Assembly: GCA_964521255.1 (NCBI GenBank)
Contig: CAZFRM010000024.1
Span: forward strand, 1 to 64,000
DNA: 64,000 nucleotides
DNA from: ZC4RG29 sp964521255
Lineage (GTDB): Bacteria; Bacteroidota; Bacteroidia; Cytophagales; Cyclobacteriaceae
Reading direction: 5' to 3'
Numbering within the stretch: the stretch's first letter is position 1; each line of letters starts with the position of its first letter. This document shows positions 26,665-34,171 of the stretch, piece after piece. The translations under genes were made by a program, and so were the position numbers. The notes below the pieces were generated by a model. That model made no database searches. It had not been told where the DNA came from and saw only the letters and a list, made by a program, of their open reading frames with translations.

Positions 26665-27969
26665 TTACTTCAGTTCCAGTTCAACAATGGTATCAACATC
26701 ATTCAATTTGGATTTAGGAATTTTTAGGGTGATCCCAAATTCATTGTCAATAAATTTTATGGAGCTCTTATCGGTGAAAAGTTTGGCAGATTTGATCTTC
26801 TTACCCCATGAAGGAATTACGAGAGACTCATCTTGCCAGTCGAGGATATGAATGTACACTTTGTTTCCTTTTTGGGTGGTCACGCCCCAGTCGCGGGCAG
26901 TTAAAGGTCCGCCGGTTGTTCCATAAATTGTTTCCCCATTGGTCTGCAACCATTCGCCCATTTGCTTAAGAAGCTGAACATGATCTGGTTGAATTTTGCC
27001 GTTAGGCATAGGGCCAACATTCAGCAGAAAATTAGCATTATATCCCGCAGCTTTCACCACGTACTGGATGAGCTGCTTGATGGTTTTGTTTTTATTGTCC
27101 TGCAAGTTGAATCCCCATGAGTTGTTGATGGTCTCACAAGTTTCCAGTGGAATAGAACCCACTTTTGAATCACCGGAAAACCCTGTTGTATTATGACCCG
27201 GCAAATCTTTTTCAAACATCTGAAAATCTTCTCCCGGAAATGGAGCAAGGTGATGATTGCTGCCTACCAATGCCGCTGGCTGTAGCTTATGGATAAGGGA
27301 ATACGTTTTATCTAACCGCCAGTCAGCATCTTTTTTATCCCACATGCCGTCAAACCATATTCCTCCTATCTCACCATAGTTAGTGAGAAGTTCGGTTAGT
27401 TGAGTATCCATATAATCAAGGTACTTATACCAGTCGCCACTTTCTTCACGTCCTGTATAGCTTCCGCCTGTTCGGCCTCTTGGAAAGTAGTCGGGATGGT
27501 GCCAGTCCAGTTGTGAATGATAAAAGAAAAGTTTGATCCCTTGCCGTTGGCATTCTTCGGCCAGCATTTTCAAAATATCTTTTTTATAAGGTGTTCTATC
27601 CACAACATCGTAATCTGAAACCTTGCTGTCATACATAGCAAATCCATCATGATGCTTACTTGTGATGGTGATATATTTCATACCGGCAGCTTTCACCATA
27701 TCAACCCATTCTTTTGCATTAAATTCAGTGGGATTAAAAAATGCCGGAATTTTCTCGTACGACTTTATTGGAATTTGTTGGTTGTTCATTACCCATTCAC
27801 CATCTCCCAACACGCTGTACACACCCCAATGGATGAACAAACCAAAGCGAGCTTGCTGAAACCACTCCCGCGCTTTCAGGTTCTCTGCAGTGGGCTGATA
27901 ATTTTGTTGAGCCTTAAGTGTAGATAATGAGAAGGTTATTATGATTACAAGAGCGATAAAATGCTTCAT
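26665..27969 (-). CDS. GH29 alpha-L-fucosidase, secreted
   Basis: 434 residues with a signal peptide (about 1-20, cleavage before QQNYQ). The GH29 domain is evident from ARFGLFIHWGVYSV (40-53), TSKHHDGFAMYDS (103-115), FYHSQLDWHHPDY and the nucleophile motif IWFDGMW, with D207 the likely catalytic nucleophile. NFLLNVGPMPNG near residue 313 is also typical. A short C-terminal beta domain closes the protein. It hydrolyses alpha-L-fucosides, probably in the periplasm. It is divergent from pepP and upstream of the XylF-like gene on the same strand. Confidence 0.95.
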   Translation of the reverse strand: MKHFIALVIIITFSLSTLKAQQNYQPTAENLKAREWFQQARFGLFIHWGVYSVLGDGEWVMNNQQIPIKSYEKIPAFFNPTEFNAKEWVDMVKAAGMKYITITSKHHDGFAMYDSKVSDYDVVDRTPYKKDILKMLAEECQRQGIKLFFYHSQLDWHHPDYFPRGRTGGSYTGREESGDWYKYLDYMDTQLTELLTNYGEIGGIWFDGMWDKKDADWRLDKTYSLIHKLQPAALVGSNHHLAPFPGEDFQMFEKDLPGHNTTGFSGDSKVGSIPLETCETINNSWGFNLQDNKNKTIKQLIQYVVKAAGYNANFLLNVGPMPNGKIQPDHVQLLKQMGEWLQTNGETIYGTTGGPLTARDWGVTTQKGNKVYIHILDWQDESLVIPSWGKKIKSAKLFTDKSSIKFIDNEFGITLKIPKSKLNDVDTIVELELK

Positions 27970-28010
27970 GGGATTTATTTAAATTGCACGACACAAAATA
28001 GGAATTGACA

Positions 28011-29309
28011 ATGAGATACGAAAGCATTGGCAAAGAACTCTTCATCCTGAACCGGAAAAGACTTTTAGAAGAATTAAAGCCAAACTCCCTGGTAGTGCTG
28101 AACGCCAATGATGTAATGCCTACCAACGCAGATGGAACGATGCGCTTCAGGCAAAACAGCGATTTATTTTATCTGACAGGCGTGGATCAGGAAGAAACAA
28201 TTCTTGTGCTTTGCCCGGCATTTCCGGATGAAAAGTACCGTGAAGTTCTTTTTCTGCGTGAAACCAACGAACATATCGCTACATGGGAAGGAAAAAAGTT
28301 AACGAAGGAAGAAGCGCGTGCAGCAACAGGTATTGAAACAGTAGTCTGGAGTTCTGAGTTTCCCAAATTATTCAATACAATGATGGTGATGGGCGATGTT
28401 GAGCAAGTTTATCTGAACACAAATGAACATTACAGGGCTGATGTGACAGTAGACTATCGCGATTCGCGCTTTATAAAGTGGTGTAAAAAGAAATATCCTT
28501 TACATAAATATGAACGGTTAGCACCTGTGATGCACCGGCTTCGTTGTATTAAATCACAGCGTGAAATTGAATTGATACAACACGCCTGTAATATCACAGA
28601 AAAAGGATTTCGCCAGGTTTTGAAATTGGTGAAACCGGGTGTGATGGAGTATGAAATTGAAGCAGAGTATTTGTATGAATTCATCAGGCATGCTTCGCGC
28701 GGTTTCGCTTATGAACCTATTATTGCATCGGGTGCAAGTTCATGTGTATTGCACTACATAGACAATGACGAAGTTTGTCGTGATGGAGAAGTTTTGCTTT
28801 TGGATGTTGGCGCTGAATACGCGAACTACAATGCTGATCTCACTCGCACCATTCCCGTCAATGGTAAATTCACAAAACGTCAGAAAGATGTGTACAACGC
28901 TGTGCTGCATGTACATAAGGAAGCAATCAAATTACTCGGTACGGATGTTTTGTATTATGAATATCATAAGGAAGTGCAAAAGATTACAGAAGCAGAACTC
29001 GTCAAATTAAAATTGATCGACAAGAAGGACATAAAGAATCAACCGAAGGAGAAACCTTTATTCATGAAGTACTTCATGCATGGCACTTCTCACATGCTTG
29101 GTCTCGATGTACATGATGTAGGAAATATGTATCACAAAATGCAACCCGGAATGGTGTGGACGGTTGAACCGGGAATATACATTCGTGAGGAAGGATTAGG
29201 CGTAAGAATTGAAAACAATGTATTGATAACGGAAACCGGCATTACAGATCTTATGAAAAATATTCCAATTGAAGCGGATGAGATTGAAGAGTTGATGAAT
29301 GCGAAGTAA
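28011..29309 (+). CDS. pepP: Xaa-Pro aminopeptidase (aminopeptidase P family)
   Basis: 432 residues from the ATG at 28011; a TTG two codons earlier is less likely. The N-terminal creatinase-like AMP_N domain (about 2-135, RFRQNSDLFYLTGVDQEE) is followed by the pita-bread metallopeptidase domain (about 175-420). The dinuclear metal ligands are all visible: LLLDVGAEYANYNADLTRT (two Asp), HGTSHMLGLDVHDVG (His), VEPGIYI (Glu) and VRIENNVLI (Glu). It removes N-terminal residues preceding proline and is cytoplasmic, as there is no signal peptide. The DUF4198 gene follows after 12 bp. Confidence 0.95.
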   Translation: MRYESIGKELFILNRKRLLEELKPNSLVVLNANDVMPTNADGTMRFRQNSDLFYLTGVDQEETILVLCPAFPDEKYREVLFLRETNEHIATWEGKKLTKEEARAATGIETVVWSSEFPKLFNTMMVMGDVEQVYLNTNEHYRADVTVDYRDSRFIKWCKKKYPLHKYERLAPVMHRLRCIKSQREIELIQHACNITEKGFRQVLKLVKPGVMEYEIEAEYLYEFIRHASRGFAYEPIIASGASSCVLHYIDNDEVCRDGEVLLLDVGAEYANYNADLTRTIPVNGKFTKRQKDVYNAVLHVHKEAIKLLGTDVLYYEYHKEVQKITEAELVKLKLIDKKDIKNQPKEKPLFMKYFMHGTSHMLGLDVHDVGNMYHKMQPGMVWTVEPGIYIREEGLGVRIENNVLITETGITDLMKNIPIEADEIEELMNAK

Positions 29310-29321
29310 TCTGAAAAGAAA

Positions 29322-30122
29322 ATGACTTCACGGTTAATTTATTTTATAATGTTTTTCCTTGGAGGTGTCCTTAATGTAGCTGCCCAGGAATTCTGGATGT
29401 TGCCAGACAAGCACAATTATAACCGTGGCGACACCATGAAGATCAGATTCAATGTAGGTGATAGTTTTATAGGTGATACCTGGAATTTAAGACCGGAAAG
29501 AATTGAAAAAATTACCAGCAGCTACGCGAATAAATCAGAAGACATTACTAACAAGGTTAACCCGGGAAAAGGAGATCATTTAAAAATTCTTATTACTGGG
29601 GAAGGTTCCTACGTTGTGGCTATGCAGGGTAAGAATGCTTTTGTAGAGCTTGATGCTGAGCGCTTCAATACGTATCTGAAAGAAAATTCGCTTGATGATG
29701 CGATCAATCAGCGAAAGAAAAGTGGTACCACCGATAAGCCGGGAAAAGAATTTTATGTGCGATACACCAAGTTAATTGTACAAACGGGACAAAAGTTGGA
29801 TGAAAATTATAAACGAAAAGTAGGTTTGCCCGTTGAGTTTATTCCCCAAAAAAATCCGGCAACCTATAAAACAGGTGATGTTGTGAAGTTTACATTACTT
29901 TATGAAGGTAAGCCGTTGTTTGGTGCACGGGCATTTGTATGGAATAACAAAGAAGGAAGGGTTTACTCGCAACCTATTTACTCGCAGCAAGACGGCTCTA
30001 TCGAAGTGCGCCTATTCAATGATGGACCCTGGATGATCAGTGTTGTGAAGATGGTTCCATCAAAAGATGAAGGAGCTGATTGGCAAAGCTATTGGGGAAC
30101 AATAGTTTTTAGTGTGAAATAA
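29322..30122 (+). CDS. DUF4198 family secreted protein
   Basis: 266 residues with a signal peptide (about 1-21, cleavage near VAAQ|EF). The mature start EFWMLPDKHNYNRGDTMKIRFNVGDSF is described at about 22-48 and is typical of DUF4198 proteins, which are predicted beta-sandwich periplasmic proteins often linked to metal or nickel uptake in other bacteria. That link is not supported by the neighbours here. It lies 12 bp after pepP and is convergent with the IscA-type gene (5 bp gap). Confidence 0.85.
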   Translation: MTSRLIYFIMFFLGGVLNVAAQEFWMLPDKHNYNRGDTMKIRFNVGDSFIGDTWNLRPERIEKITSSYANKSEDITNKVNPGKGDHLKILITGEGSYVVAMQGKNAFVELDAERFNTYLKENSLDDAINQRKKSGTTDKPGKEFYVRYTKLIVQTGQKLDENYKRKVGLPVEFIPQKNPATYKTGDVVKFTLLYEGKPLFGARAFVWNNKEGRVYSQPIYSQQDGSIEVRLFNDGPWMISVVKMVPSKDEGADWQSYWGTIVFSVK

Positions 30123-30127
30123 CTCTG

Positions 30128-30454
30128 TCAGACCGAAAAACTCTCACCGCATCCACACGTGCGTGATGCATTTGGATTGATGAATTGAAATCCTTTGCCG
30201 TTAAGTCCGTCTGAAAAATCAAGAGTAGTTCCAAGAAGGTAGAGCAGGCTCTTTTTATCAACGAGAATTTTAATGCCTTTGTCTTCAAATATCTGGTCAG
30301 CAGGATTTGTCTTGTCATCAAAGCCAAGATCATACATTAATCCGGAGCAGCCGCCGCCTTTCACAGAAACACGAATATTGTGACCTTCTGTTCTTCCCTC
30401 TTCTGATCTGAGTTCTATAATTCTTTCCTTTGCCTTATCGGTAACGTTGATCAT
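30128..30454 (-). CDS. IscA/ErpA/HesB-type iron-sulfur cluster carrier
   Basis: 108 residues, normal for the A-type carrier family. The three ligand cysteines are present: C36 in GGGCSGL, and C100 and C102 in RTCGCGESF. It takes part in delivering or assembling Fe-S clusters in the cytoplasm. It is divergent from the methylmalonyl-CoA epimerase gene; a dyad lies between the two starts. Which A-type subclass it belongs to (IscA, ErpA or SufA) cannot be settled from this context, so no symbol is given. Confidence 0.95.
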   Translation of the reverse strand: MINVTDKAKERIIELRSEEGRTEGHNIRVSVKGGGCSGLMYDLGFDDKTNPADQIFEDKGIKILVDKKSLLYLLGTTLDFSDGLNGKGFQFINPNASRTCGCGESFSV

Positions 30455-30489
30455 TTTCTTTGCTATTTTGATTTTCTAAAACCAAACTC

Positions 30490-30516
30490 CCGGATCGGCT
30501 AAAAAGTTCGATCCGG
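30490..30516. promoter_or_regulatory. Dyad between divergent IscA-type and epimerase genes
   Basis: An 8-bp inverted repeat (ccggatcg at 30490-30497 and cgatccgg at 30509-30516) has an 11-nt spacer. It sits between start codons at 30454 (minus) and 30536 (plus). It could be an operator or a chance stem. Confidence 0.35.
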
Positions 30517-30535
30517 TTCGTAAAGCTAATGAATT

Positions 30536-30937
30536 ATGGAAAAACTCGAACATATCGGTATTGCCGTTAAAAACCTGGAAGAGTCAAACGCCTTGTTTGC
30601 CAAACTGTTGGGCAGGGAAAATTATAAAATGGAGGTAGTGGAATCAGAAGGAGTGAGAACCTCTTTTTTTGAGTTGAATGGGGTGAAAATCGAATTGCTG
30701 GAGGCTATTGAAGAAAATTCTCCAATCAAAAAATTCATCGAGAAACGGGGAGAAGGTATTCATCACCTTGCCTTTGAGGTGACAGAAATTGAATCTAAAA
30801 TTCAGGAGTATGAAGCAAAGGGTTTTGCGTTAATAAACCCTGTTCCTAAAAAAGGAGCCGACAACAAAAGAATCTGCTTCCTTCATCCGAAGACGACAAA
30901 TGGGGTATTAATTGAGTTATGTGAGGAGATTAAATGA
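30536..30937 (+). CDS. mce: Methylmalonyl-CoA epimerase
   Basis: 133 residues, the usual size. It has the paired VOC (glyoxalase-like) betaalphabetabetabeta units, with likely metal ligands H6 (LEHIGIAV), H76/H77 (EGIHHLAFEV) and E127 (GVLIELCE). It interconverts (R)- and (S)-methylmalonyl-CoA in propionate metabolism and the methylmalonyl-CoA pathway. No mutase genes lie in this window. It is a single gene on the plus strand. Confidence 0.95.
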   Translation: MEKLEHIGIAVKNLEESNALFAKLLGRENYKMEVVESEGVRTSFFELNGVKIELLEAIEENSPIKKFIEKRGEGIHHLAFEVTEIESKIQEYEAKGFALINPVPKKGADNKRICFLHPKTTNGVLIELCEEIK

Positions 30938-30996
30938 TTAGCGAATTAGCCAATGAAATTTAACGCGGGATCATTCGCTAATTGGCTAATCGACAA
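30938..30996. terminator. Imperfect inverted repeat after mce, possible bidirectional terminator
   Basis: Two 19-bp arms, gattagcgaattagccaat and its imperfect complement (about 17 of 19 positions), are separated by roughly 18 bp. The first arm begins at the mce stop codon. It lies between convergent mce and the small lipoprotein gene at 31006-31149. There is no strong T-tract, so the terminator role is tentative. Confidence 0.45.
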
Positions 30997-31005
30997 ATTG
31001 AATAA

Positions 31006-31149
31006 TTATCTCCCACGTTTGTCACCAAATTGCAGCGCATTGTAATGCTTAAGCTTTTGCTTACCGGCTTTGGTCTTGTACATGGGCTTTGGTCCACATG
31101 AACTTGCAGCAATAAGAATCGCGAGCAGAATACCCATCATCCTTTTCAT
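31006..31149 (-). CDS. 47-residue small lipoprotein
   Basis: This short gene was found by reading the gap between mce and thiL. It starts with ATG (31149) and ends with TAA (31008-31006). The product has a basic start (MKRMMG), a hydrophobic stretch and a good lipobox (AASSC, Cys18). A short, strongly basic tail follows: GPKPMYKTKAGKQKLKHYNA, ending QFGDKRGR. The CGPKP(M/F)YKT pattern resembles small orphan lipoproteins I associate with Bacteroidota. Its function is unknown. The coherent signal peptide and lipobox argue for a real gene. Confidence 0.75.
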   Translation of the reverse strand: MKRMMGILLAILIAASSCGPKPMYKTKAGKQKLKHYNALQFGDKRGR

Positions 31150-31208
31150 AATCAAAAAATTGGGTTAAAAAGTTACCCTAAAAGTAAGTGCAAAATCCCT
31201 TTTAAAAC

Positions 31209-31237
31209 TTTGAAATCCGGCAATAACCTTACTTTTG
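31209..31237 (+). promoter_or_regulatory. Probable thiL promoter
   Basis: TTTG at 31209-31212 and TACTTTTG at 31230-31237 (TAnnTTTG) have a 17-nt spacer, slightly short of the usual 19-20. It is 43 bp upstream of the thiL start. Confidence 0.55.
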
Positions 31238-31279
31238 CAGGCTGATTGTAATAATATCCGGTTTTATTGAATATAGAGT

Positions 31280-32317
31280 ATGACCACAAAAAGAGCAGAA
31301 GTAAGTCAGTTTGGTGAGTTTGGTTTAATCAAACGCATTAACAGCCAGGTAACGCTACAGAACAAATCAAGTTTGAAAGGCATTGGTGATGATGCCGCTG
31401 TGATTCAATGTGATGAAAACAATGTTATGTTACTTTCTACTGACATGCTCATCGAAGGAATTCATTTTGATCTGGCATACACTCCTATACGTCATCTGGG
31501 TTATAAGGCAGTTGCCGTAAATGTATCTGACATTGCAGCCATGAATGGCAAGCCTGAACAGATTATAGTAAGCCTGGCCATCAGTAATCGTTTCTCAGTT
31601 GAAGCCGTAGATGAACTTTATGCCGGTATTCTTCACGCTTGTGAGAATTATAAAGTGGATTTGGTAGGAGGAGATACCACATCATCAGTTTCGGGATTAA
31701 TAATATCAATTTCAGCTTTAGGAAAAGCGCCTTCCGACAAAGTGGCGTACCGCAGCGGAGCAAAAGTGAATGACATTATTTGTGTTACCGGTGACCTGGG
31801 TGCTGCTTACATTGGTCTTCAGGTATTGGAGAGAGAGAAACAGGTTTTTCTTGCCAACCCTGAAATGCAGCCCGACCTTGAAAAGTATGAGTACATGGTT
31901 GGCCGAATTCTCCGACCGGAAGCACGCATGGACATTGTTTATGAGCTTGAGGAAAATAAAATTGTTCCGTCTTCAATGATTGATATATCGGATGGGCTGG
32001 CGTCTGAACTGCTTCACCTCAGTGAAATGTCTGGCGTTGGTGTTCGTGTTATGGAAGAAAGAATTCCCATTGATTCACTGACCCAGGAGGCAGCGCTTGA
32101 ATTCAATTTAGATCCAATAACCTGTGCGTTGAATGGTGGAGAAGATTATGAATTGCTTTTCACAATTTCACAAAGCGATTTTGAGAAAATTAAAAACCAT
32201 CCGGATATACATACCATCGGATTTACCCACGAGAATAAAAATCAAAATTTAATGATCAGCAAGCAGGGAACGCCTGTTCCTTTACGTGCACAAGGCTGGG
32301 ATCATTTTCGTGCTTAA
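31280..32317 (+). CDS. thiL: Thiamine-monophosphate kinase
   Basis: 345 residues. It is an AIR-synthase/PurM-like kinase: the ATP/Mg motif GIGDDAAVI (about 35-43), STDMLIEGIHFDL, VGGDTTSS and SDGLASELLHLSE are in the expected order, with GGEDYELLFT late in the protein. It phosphorylates thiamine monophosphate to thiamine diphosphate. No other thiamine genes and no TPP riboswitch were seen nearby. Transcription likely starts from the TACTTTTG box upstream and ends at the 32332-32366 hairpin. Confidence 0.96.
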   Translation: MTTKRAEVSQFGEFGLIKRINSQVTLQNKSSLKGIGDDAAVIQCDENNVMLLSTDMLIEGIHFDLAYTPIRHLGYKAVAVNVSDIAAMNGKPEQIIVSLAISNRFSVEAVDELYAGILHACENYKVDLVGGDTTSSVSGLIISISALGKAPSDKVAYRSGAKVNDIICVTGDLGAAYIGLQVLEREKQVFLANPEMQPDLEKYEYMVGRILRPEARMDIVYELEENKIVPSSMIDISDGLASELLHLSEMSGVGVRVMEERIPIDSLTQEAALEFNLDPITCALNGGEDYELLFTISQSDFEKIKNHPDIHTIGFTHENKNQNLMISKQGTPVPLRAQGWDHFRA

Positions 32318-32325
32318 TTTTTAAT

Positions 32326-32366
32326 CTTAAAAAACCCTCCAAGGGTTCAAAACCCTTGGAGGGTTT
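32326..32366. terminator. Strong intrinsic terminator between thiL and a convergent gene
   Basis: Perfect 16-bp arms (32332-32347 and 32351-32366, core ccctccaaggg) are separated by a 3-nt loop. Read on the minus strand it is followed by a run of T (from the A-run at about 32328-32334), so it serves the gene at 32401-32772 and can also stop thiL. Confidence 0.85.
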
Positions 32367-32400
32367 GTCTGTCGAAAGTTGAAAGAAAGGAAGGGTTGGT

Positions 32401-32772
32401 TCAATCAATTGGATAAGGTATATATACATAATTGGTGAATTCAGAATCAATTACAAACAGGCAACAGAATTCATCGGGATCTTTATAATTCATTTTAAAT
32501 TCTTCTTCTCTTAAAGTATCAACAAGACCGCGTTGTACAAACTCATTCAGAAATGAAGCAAAATAACTCCATGAAGTGTCGAGTGTTTTATTGTCTAAAA
32601 GCAGTTGTCCGATGGGTTGCATTTCTTTGCATATAGGGAAAATTGGATATTCAAACCCGCTCTTCCGAATCTGGTAGGATGCTTCTTTTAAAGTGTCTGC
32701 AACTTTTACAAAATCCTGCGATATAGTGCCCAGGTATTTCCCACTTAGTTCCGGATCATTCTGCATAGTCAT
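32401..32772 (-). CDS. Conserved hypothetical protein
   Basis: 123 residues (121 if the second ATG, at 32766, is used). Soluble and mixed alpha/beta, with no signal peptide or known motif. Segments such as FEYPIFPICKEMQPIGQLL and DEFCCLFVIDSEFTNYVYIPYP look conserved rather than random, and I believe relatives occur in Bacteroidota, but I cannot name a function. It lies 16 bp downstream of the ACP phosphodiesterase-like gene on the minus strand, likely in the same transcript. Confidence 0.8.
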   Translation of the reverse strand: MTMQNDPELSGKYLGTISQDFVKVADTLKEASYQIRKSGFEYPIFPICKEMQPIGQLLLDNKTLDTSWSYFASFLNEFVQRGLVDTLREEEFKMNYKDPDEFCCLFVIDSEFTNYVYIPYPID

Positions 32773-32788
32773 AGGTTTAGAAAATTAA

Positions 32789-33379
32789 TCATGCCACGCT
32801 TTTTAAAAAATCCCTGGCATGAGCTTTAAGATCAGGAAAGAAAGTAAGGAATTCTTTTTCAAACAAATCATAATTAGCTTTCAGGTCGTTCACTGCCAGT
32901 TCCATTTTAGATTCAAACGATGTACGTTGTGCCATACCACTTAAAGCGCGATGTATTCCTTCAACCTTCGCATAGCCAAGCAACCAATTGTCACGCGACA
33001 TGTAAACCAACATTCGACGAACTTCTTCAGGAAGAATGTCATCATATTTCCTCAGGATAGCGTATGTATTCAATGTATAATCCTTCAGTGAAAGGGTATG
33101 AAACGAAGTCCAATTCCTGGCAAGAAAATGATCGTAAAACATATCCACTATTACAGGTGAATAATGACGATACTTATCACGAAGTCTATTCTTGCTGAGG
33201 GTAACAATCGGATGACTGTCTGTGAAAGCATCTATCGAACGGTGAAGTTCAATTCCCTTTACAATTCTTTCTTCAAAACGCTCATTCAGATTCCTGCCCT
33301 TTACGAAATCACCGATGAAATTTCCAACCATGATTTCGGAATCATCTCCTGATAAATATACGTGTGCCAGAAAGTTCAT
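32789..33379 (-). CDS. ACP phosphodiesterase-like protein (DUF479 family)
   Basis: 196 residues from the ATG at 33379; an upstream ATG at 33442 would add 21 non-conserved residues. The start MNFLAHVYLSGDDSEIMVGN and the following FIGDFVKG, IELHRSIDAFTDSHPIV and FYDHFLARNW are the hallmarks of the AcpH/DUF479 HD-like family, which removes the phosphopantetheine arm from acyl carrier protein in E. coli. The metal-binding His/Asp residues (H in LAHVYL, D in GDFVKG, H and D in LHRSIDAFTD) are present. Confidence 0.9.
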   Translation of the reverse strand: MNFLAHVYLSGDDSEIMVGNFIGDFVKGRNLNERFEERIVKGIELHRSIDAFTDSHPIVTLSKNRLRDKYRHYSPVIVDMFYDHFLARNWTSFHTLSLKDYTLNTYAILRKYDDILPEEVRRMLVYMSRDNWLLGYAKVEGIHRALSGMAQRTSFESKMELAVNDLKANYDLFEKEFLTFFPDLKAHARDFLKSVA

Positions 33380-33437
33380 TAGCCAAAAGTAGTTTTTTAT
33401 AGTTATTATGAAATGATGTACATAAAGTGTTTTCCTT

Positions 33438-33516
33438 GCCACGAAGTCACAAAGGCACTAAAAAATACAAGAGACTTCTACTCCGTAGTATCTTTGCGTC
33501 CTCGTGCCTTAGTGGC
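33438..33516. repeat. Dispersed gccac(g/a)aag-type inverted repeat
   Basis: Imperfect inverted arms (gccacgaagtcacaaaggca at 33438-33457, and cgtgccttagtggc near 33503-33516) form a roughly 79-bp element. The same word family (gccacaaaggcacaaag) appears at 39271-39321. It sits in the 275-bp gap between the divergent ACP phosphodiesterase-like and TerB-like genes. I see no gene in this gap. Confidence 0.7.
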
Positions 33517-33653
33517 TAACCAATTTGACTTGCCACCAGGTCAAAGCACAAAAAAGAAGAAGTATCTTACTATCATATGTAAACCGAATGTTAAGGTTCT
33601 GTTTGTATAATAACTCAGGATTTTCCAGTTTTCGTTCCTAAACCAATATAATT

Positions 33654-34049
33654 ATGGCTTTGATCGATCAAGTGAAATTGCTGATAAGTCTGGCTCAGGT
33701 AGATGGAACTGTTGCTGACCGTGAGAAAAATTTCATTGTCAATATCGCACGTGCAAATGGCTTAAAGGAAATTGAGTTTGATCCTCTTTTTGAGGAACGT
33801 CATCCCGTGATCATTCCCAACGATTTGGATGAGGAAGAGAAATTCAACTACCTTCTCAACCTTATTCAATTGATGAAAATTGATGATCGTCTTTATAAGG
33901 AAGAATTAATTTTTTGCGGAAATATTGCTTCAAGCCTGGGTTACAATCGCGAAGTGATGTTCGAGCTGATGCTGTATGTGACATCGGATTCAATGACTAA
34001 AGATGAAATCGAATCACTTAAAAGGCTTGCCAGGAAACACCTTGTTTAG
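33654..34049 (+). CDS. TerB-like helical protein
   Basis: 131 residues, all helical, no signal peptide. The opening ALIDQVKLLISLAQVDGTVA followed by DREKNFIVNIARANGL matches the TerB/DjlA-N fold, which carries acidic metal-binding positions (AQVDGTV, LMKIDDRLYKEE). TerB proteins were first linked to tellurite resistance, but stand-alone copies like this have no established role. Its stop codon overlaps the first ggtacga unit of a short repeat (34049-34076). lepA follows after 122 bp. Confidence 0.85.
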   Translation: MALIDQVKLLISLAQVDGTVADREKNFIVNIARANGLKEIEFDPLFEERHPVIIPNDLDEEEKFNYLLNLIQLMKIDDRLYKEELIFCGNIASSLGYNREVMFELMLYVTSDSMTKDEIESLKRLARKHLV

Positions 34050-34076
34050 GTACGAGGTACGATTTACAAGGTACGA
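34049..34076. repeat. Three ggtacga units
   Basis: The heptamer ggtacga occurs at 34049-34055, 34056-34062 and 34070-34076, beginning at the last base of the TerB-like stop codon. It is one more example of the short repeats scattered through the intergenic regions here. Confidence 0.7.
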
Positions 34077-34131
34077 ATTTAGCTTTCCGCTTTCTGTTTT
34101 AAGCTTTTCCCCTTACTTCATCCCTTTTCAT

Positions 34132-34139
34132 TACTTTTG
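34132..34139 (+). promoter_or_regulatory. -7 box of lepA
   Basis: TACTTTTG fits the TAnnTTTG element, 32 bp upstream of the lepA ATG. The same octamer precedes thiL. The -33 region is poor (a T-rich stretch only). Confidence 0.5.
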
Positions 34140-34171
34140 CAGTTCTAAAAATTTGAGGACTACAGACGGGT

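Noticed and set aside
33654..34049. Tellurite-resistance locus
   Set aside because: Only a lone TerB-like gene is present, without other ter genes. Such single copies are common and of unknown role.
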